In this document: positions 59,901-64,000 of the stretch, in pieces
How the letters are laid out: each line of letters opens with the position of its first letter
How positions within the stretch are numbered: the stretch's first letter is position 1
Origin: Pycnococcus provasolii
Taxonomy: Eukaryota; Chlorophyta; Pseudoscourfieldiophyceae; Pseudoscourfieldiales
DNA length: 64,000 nucleotides
Assembly: GCA_049487715.1 (NCBI GenBank)
Contig: CP150569.1
Coordinates: 186,001 to 250,000 of the forward strand
Direction of reading: 5' to 3'
Notes under the pieces: model-generated
Seen by the model: the letters and a program-made list of their open reading frames with translations, nothing else
Told to the model about the DNA's origin: nothing
Databases searched by the model: none
Position numbers and translations under genes: made by a program

Positions 59901-60303
59901 GGGGCACACGTGAACGAAAGAAATGACAAGCGAAGAAACCAGGAAAATGGAAAATCATCACGAATGCGAAACCCCTAACCCCTAAAGGTAAATCCAAACC
60001 CCGAACGCAATACCCCGTCAGCCCGTCGTCGCGTCTTTTTCTTTTTGAGGGAGGAAAGTTACCAAAAGTTACCCGTAAACTTAACCGAATAATAAATAAA
60101 TAAATAAAATATTGACAGCACGGGTACATACACATTAACACGTTTCCAAAGTCAAAGTCACTTGATATGTAACTAACATGTGAAGCATGCAATCCATATA
60201 ATTAAAAATAAATGTATGTATGGATATGCAGGACATTTTGTTACTCAATAATATGGAGCTAGCTAGCTAACTTTTTTTTCAAAGTTAAAAAAAAAGAGTT
60301 CAC
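59901..60303. other. intergenic (403 bp), AT-rich
   Basis: ACCCCTAACCCCTAAA at 59970-59987 lies 70 bases upstream of the FtsJ-type start. AATAAATAAATAAATAAA at 60088-60107 and several ATGTAT stretches follow. No gene seen. Confidence 0.5.
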
Positions 60304-61471
60304 TTAACTCGTTTTCGCGCGTTTTTCGTGCGGCCACATCACTTCAAAAAGTGGTTTTTGCACACGCCGAATCGACGCTTCGTCCCACCTAAATCGACGC
60401 AAAGCGTCGCTCAAACGACCGACGTCGAAACGTAAGCCGCTGATGTGCGCCCGCCCGCCCATAGGAACGTGCGAGTCGTGCAGCGAGTACCCCGCGAAGT
60501 AGTGACTGTTCTGCACGGAGACGGACTTGCCCGTCATGAACGTCGACGTGTGGCTCACGACGCAGAACTTGCCCAGCTCCTTCTCCAGTCGCTTCTTCAC
60601 ATGCAGCAGCGTCTTCGCCTTGAAGTCAATCCAGTTCAGCGTCTCGAGGGAGCCGCACTGCTTCAGAACAACCTTCTTGCCAAGCAGCTCCAGCGTCGCG
60701 CCGACGTGCAGATCGTCTGCCGTAACGATCATCGTGCGATGTCCGTTCTCGACGCGGTAGCAGCGCATCAGCACAGGTGCGTGAAGAAAGAGGCTCTGGC
60801 TCGTGACGCGGAACGTCTGACTCGAGCAGTGGTACTCAATGAAAACCTTGTGCGGCCTCGTCGCTTGCTCGAACCACTTGCCCCAAAACGAGAGAATTTT
60901 CGGAGGTTTTGGAACGGCGTTTGCGACGTAGCCCTTCGTTGCGCGTGCGCTCGGCAGCAGCTTGCCGTAGCTCACGGTAGCGTCTGTTCTCTGGCGCTTA
61001 GGAAAGCCAAGCTGCTCCGCGCTGGTATCTACGATAGTCTCGCTGGTTGTCCTTGTCAGCGTGCAAGGCCTGTGCTCGAACCTCTCGCGGAATCTTGACG
61101 CCATCACGAGCGAGCTGGAGCGCAGCATGCTCGAGGTGGTAAGGTCCATGCTGTCCGCATAGCTCGGGCTATCGTACAGAGCCCGACTGTGAAAGAATTG
61201 CGTTTGTTTGTTTGTGTGTTCAATTGTGAGTGAAATCGAATTGCCAACTTTGCAGGCCTATGCATAGTTAGTTTGACAGGAAAAAAGTCTGTCCTGTGAC
61301 GTACTTGGTGTACTTGACGCGCCCGCCGTCGCCGTTGACGGCACTTGCGCACGACTTGGGCAGTTTTCCGGCGTTTCTCGCCGACAGCGCGAGGCTGTGC
61401 GTGAGTGAGAGGGGCGCCGTCGACTGCGTTGCGGACAGCACGGGAAGCGAGAGGACGCCTGCCGACGCCAT
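60304..61471 (-). CDS. DM10-domain protein, two exons, probably ciliary (349 aa)
   Basis: Exon 1 (61305-61471) begins MASAGVLSLPVLSATQSTAP and ends GGRVKYT plus two bases. The intron (61187-61304, 118 nt) starts GTACGT and ends TTTCACAG. Exon 2 (60304-61186) continues NRALYDSPSYADSMDLTTSS, in frame. Residues about 155-265 fit a DM10 domain: KVFIEYHCSSQTFRVTSQSL, APVLMRCYRVENGHRTMIVT, ADDLHVGATLELLGKKVVLK and LETLNWIDFKAKTL. DM10 domains occur in EFHC proteins and NDK7/CFAP67, which lie inside axonemal doublet microtubules. The C-terminal part (VQNSHYFAGYSLHDSHVPMG) is unassigned. The ciliary role is family inference. Exon 2 alone also has an ATG at 61149, so a shorter product is possible. Confidence 0.75.
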
Positions 61472-62654
61472 ATCTGTTGAAAGCTAGGTTGTGTGATGAA
61501 AGCACTTCGGAGACAAGATGAGAGACGCTTCCGTTCACCGACCGACACGCACACACAGCTAGCACACTCACTATAAACAGCTCAGGTGAGTGATGGCCAA
61601 ACGTTGATGTGTGTATACCGTGTTGTGATGTGATGGGCGAGTGATTCCTCTGGGGACAACTCCCTCGTGTCTTTCCTTTCCTGATGATGAGCTCAGTTTT
61701 TGGAATACATCATGGGAGCAGCAGTTGTTGGTGAATGGTGTGACCCTGTCTGTGTGTGTTTGAGCATTATTGAACGCGTGCATCAATCCATCAATCATTC
61801 ATTCAAGGACCCTCGAGCAGTCGAGGTCTTGCAACCAAAGAAACAGCCGCTTGATGGGGATGGGGAACCCGCGGGAAAGATGCACTAAAAAAACAAGGTT
61901 TACCACTACCGGGTACCGGGTACGGGATGGAACTGGGAAGGCGAGCAAGTACACCGGCCGGTGATATTCCTCGTGACTCGTGAGGGATGGGATCCCACCG
62001 GCCACCACGCTCGCAGATCACCGTCTACTGTAGTACTATGCACCGTTCATCAGCAGCTCATTCATCAGAACTACGCACACTTGATACCCTTAGGATAGTT
62101 CCTCCCTCTACGATAGTCTAGCTACTGGGGACGCTTGGTGCATTGGGGATCCCTCCTTGCTTGTGTTTTCTTGCTTGTGTTTTTGCCTCGTGCTTTGCGT
62201 GCCTTGTTCTAAAAAGGAGTATGATAGTCCTGAGGATATTAGTCCTGAATATAGTGACTCTCCACCCGTTCTTGGTCAGGTATCTTAGTTGGTCAAGATA
62301 AAGTCAAGTCCCATTTGAGTTATTCGTGTTTGAAGTTACAAAAAAAAAACTATCAAAAGGAACGCTGCCGTCACTCCGTCAGATCAACAAAAGTTCACAA
62401 GTCACAACAAATCATCATCAAATGTTTACCATGAGCCCTCGTTATATGTTACCGTTGTAGCGGGCATGACGAGAGGATGTCGACATCCTCTCGTGCCGTG
62501 CTTTGCTCTTCCCTCGAGGCCTCACGGTCTCGGGAGGCTCTTTCTTTCCCTTTTTCTCTCTCTTAGTAACGTCATAACTTTCTTTCCCTTACTTATTTCT
62601 TGTGCACGTCGCACAGTCTTAAGCACATGTGGCGCGTCTTCTCGCGTCTACCGC
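61472..62654. other. intergenic, 1.2 kb, no supported gene
   Basis: ORFs are short and lack family signal. It holds TACCGGGTACCGGGTAC at 61909-61924, CTACGATAG at 62108-62116, and AT-rich DNA with a run of A at 62339-62349. GAGAGGATGTCGACATCCTCTC at 62470-62491 is a perfect 22-bp palindrome (arms of 11). Confidence 0.5.
62470..62491. repeat. 22-bp perfect palindrome
   Basis: GAGAGGATGTC followed directly by its reverse complement GACATCCTCTC. No gene is attached to it. Confidence 0.9.
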
Positions 62655-63053
62655 TCACGTCTTACTACGCCTAACTACTGCTTGAACAACGCCTAAGTTG
62701 TCCTGCAACAGCAATGAAGCAGCCACTCCACCATCATCACTTCGAGTCTTCTTCTTGCTGGTGGAGGAGTTGTTGTTGCCAAAGGAAGAGTCACTCACAT
62801 TCTTCCTTTTGCGAGACGCACTGGCACGAGACTGAGATGCGATAGCTGCTAGCGCCAATGTCTTCGACGCACGAGAATACGACGTGCGCGACATTTCACG
62901 GGCGGGACACCTACACTGACTCGATGTAGACGACAAGGGATTGTCGCGGTAATATCCCACACCCGACGAGCCGGTGCGGAAAATATACCCAGGCCTTGCG
63001 CCCGTAAACTTGGACGAGGCGACAAAGTCATCCTCCTCCTGGAAAGCAGACAT
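62655..63053 (-). CDS. small nuclear-type protein with KFTGARPGYIFRTG motif (132 aa)
   Basis: ATG at 63053 (MSAFQEEDDFVASSKFTGAR); the frame is open further upstream but the motif sits at this start. DFVASSKFTGARPGYIFRTG followed by SSGVGYYRDNP matches the short F-x-G-x-[RK]-x-G-[YF]-x-F-[KR]-x-G-x-x-G-x-G-Y-Y-x-D segment found in many unrelated eukaryotic nuclear proteins. A Ser/Arg/Lys-rich middle with SRKRKNVS and SKKKTRSDD provides nuclear signals. The end (ASLLLQDNLGVVQAVVRRSK) looks like a short helix. The molecular role is not known. Confidence 0.7.
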   Translation of the reverse strand: MSAFQEEDDFVASSKFTGARPGYIFRTGSSGVGYYRDNPLSSTSSQCRCPAREMSRTSYSRASKTLALAAIASQSRASASRKRKNVSDSSFGNNNSSTSKKKTRSDDGGVAASLLLQDNLGVVQAVVRRSKT

Positions 63054-63710
63054 TTCGGGTAGGGTACTACTGGACACGTTTCCACAGGCTGACAGGGGTG
63101 CGACGAAAAGCAGTGAAGTGACACGGTTGGTATGACGTGGTGGGAACTGGAACTGGAGAGGAGGGGCGTTTTGGGGGGAGGAGAGGCAAAAACGCAAAGG
63201 GTTAGGGTTAGGGATAACCCTAACCCTAACAGCCCGCTCCCCTGTAAATCTTTACCTGTAGGCTGTAGGAAGCCTACTTTGTGAGACACTTTGGGAGACT
63301 TTTACCGGTCAAAGAATACTCTACCCCCCGACTGCCCGAGGCCGGTAAAAGTCGCCAAAGATCGTGGGACCCATCATCGGCGAGCGTCCCGAGCGTCCCG
63401 AGCGATCGTGTGCGTGTGCGTGTGCGTGTGCGTCTCCAAGGTGCAAAGGGACCCGTCGTCTGGGACTCTGGCTGGGTCCCCGTTCCCTAACTAGAACTAT
63501 CGTAGACATGTAAACTCTTAGTCGGCGCCGGCCATCACAGGGCCATCCCCACCAGGGACTCTCTCAGGGACTCTCCCGACAGTTGGCCCCGACTCGACTC
63601 CTTTTCTCCCGACACGACTTACTTTTTTCTCCCGACCGGTCGGTGGCCGGCCATCACTCCATCGACGCCTCCCGACTTTGTTTGGTTTCACCTTAACCTT
63701 AAGCGGAGAC
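63054..63710. other. divergent intergenic region (657 bp) with inverted TTAGGG/CCCTAA
   Basis: TTAGGGTTAGGG meets CCCTAACCCTAAC head to head at 63200-63230, forming an imperfect palindrome. GTGTGC repeats lie at 63409-63433 and CTATCGTAG at 63497-63505. No gene seen. Confidence 0.5.
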
Positions 63711-64000
63711 ATGCGCCCGTCGACGTCCCATGGTGGTGGTGGTGGCCTTGGAGGTGGTGGTGGCCTCGGTGGTGGTGCTAGTGCTAGTGGTGGTGGTGGT
63801 CCGGGCACATCATCATCTCGGGGGGCACATCCACCTGCGTCGGAGCTTTCGTTTTCATCCTTATCCATGGGGGGCGTGGAGGAGGAGGAGAACGGCCATC
63901 ATGATTCCGGCTCCATTTCCAACTTTGCAAAGGGATTTGGATTCGCTCCTCCTCCTGGCGGTGCTGGCCCTGGTGGTGCTGGCCCTGGTGGCCTTTTTCG
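63711..64000 (+). CDS. Gly-rich protein, N-terminal part only (runs off the window)
   Basis: ATG at 63711 (MRPSTSHGGGGGLGGGGGLG) opens a frame without stop to the window end, 96 codons. Gly runs with Ser/Ala are followed by ELSFSSLSMGGVEEEENGHH, then SGSISNFAKGFGFAPPPGGA and Gly-Pro repeats (GGAGPGGAGPGG). No domain is visible in this part; it looks like a disordered leader of a larger protein. CTATCGTAG lies 214 bases upstream of the ATG. Confidence 0.55.
   Translation, partial: MRPSTSHGGGGGLGGGGGLGGGASASGGGGPGTSSSRGAHPPASELSFSSLSMGGVEEEENGHHDSGSISNFAKGFGFAPPPGGAGPGGAGPGGLF

Overview
This is a nuclear window from a small, compact eukaryote, most likely a green alga of prasinophyte type. That is inference from several signs. 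The beta-tubulin ends in the acidic tail and final Ala seen in chlorophytes. There is a YbeY-HAD fusion of the plant kind. FolD, YbeY and a phosphatase-like protein carry transit-peptide-like N-termini. A DM10 protein and EF-hand proteins suggest cilia. Genes are close together, on both strands, often with one long exon; where introns exist they begin with GT and end with AG. TTAGGG-type repeats are scattered between genes.

Layout. 0.6-8.9 kb: an unknown basic protein, a small basic protein, a large EF-hand protein, an IBtk-like fragment and a low-complexity protein. 10.2-16.7 kb: a three-exon beta-tubulin gene lies tail to tail with an ATM-like N-terminal gene. The latter changes frame many times, as if it had 20-50 nt introns, and no kinase domain is in the window. 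17-23.7 kb: an unknown repeat and coiled-coil protein, then an ACP-like/GNAT-like protein. 24.5-29.3 kb: a RING protein, a WD40 protein and a degenerate low-molecular-weight phosphatase. 30.4-39.5 kb: a secreted six-hairpin-glycosidase-like protein whose signal peptide lies on a separate exon, a kinase with DFD instead of DFG, and a large WD40 protein. 39.6-43.9 kb: plastid FolD, HSBP1 (77 aa in three exons), a coiled-coil protein and a PCIF1-type cap m6A methyltransferase.

44-56.4 kb is an accessory block rich in mobile DNA. It holds an internally deleted Ty3/gypsy-type element with identical 241-bp LTRs, a secreted unknown protein, two RCC1-propeller genes plus scattered pieces of the same family, a copia remnant, and a large imperfect inverted repeat that holds debris of an NLR/STAND-like gene (effector-like part, P-loop remnant, WD40 pieces in both orientations). 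TBP and a 1.23-kb hAT-like element with an 8-bp target duplication follow. 56.8-64 kb returns to housekeeping genes: YbeY-HAD, an FtsJ/RrmJ-type methyltransferase, a two-exon DM10 protein, a small nuclear-type protein, and a Gly-rich gene that runs off the window.

The strongest leads are the ultrashort-intron, kinase-less ATM-like gene; telomere-like repeats just upstream of many start codons and present in only one arm of the inverted duplication; and the RCC1/STAND/transposon block with resolvable insertion events.
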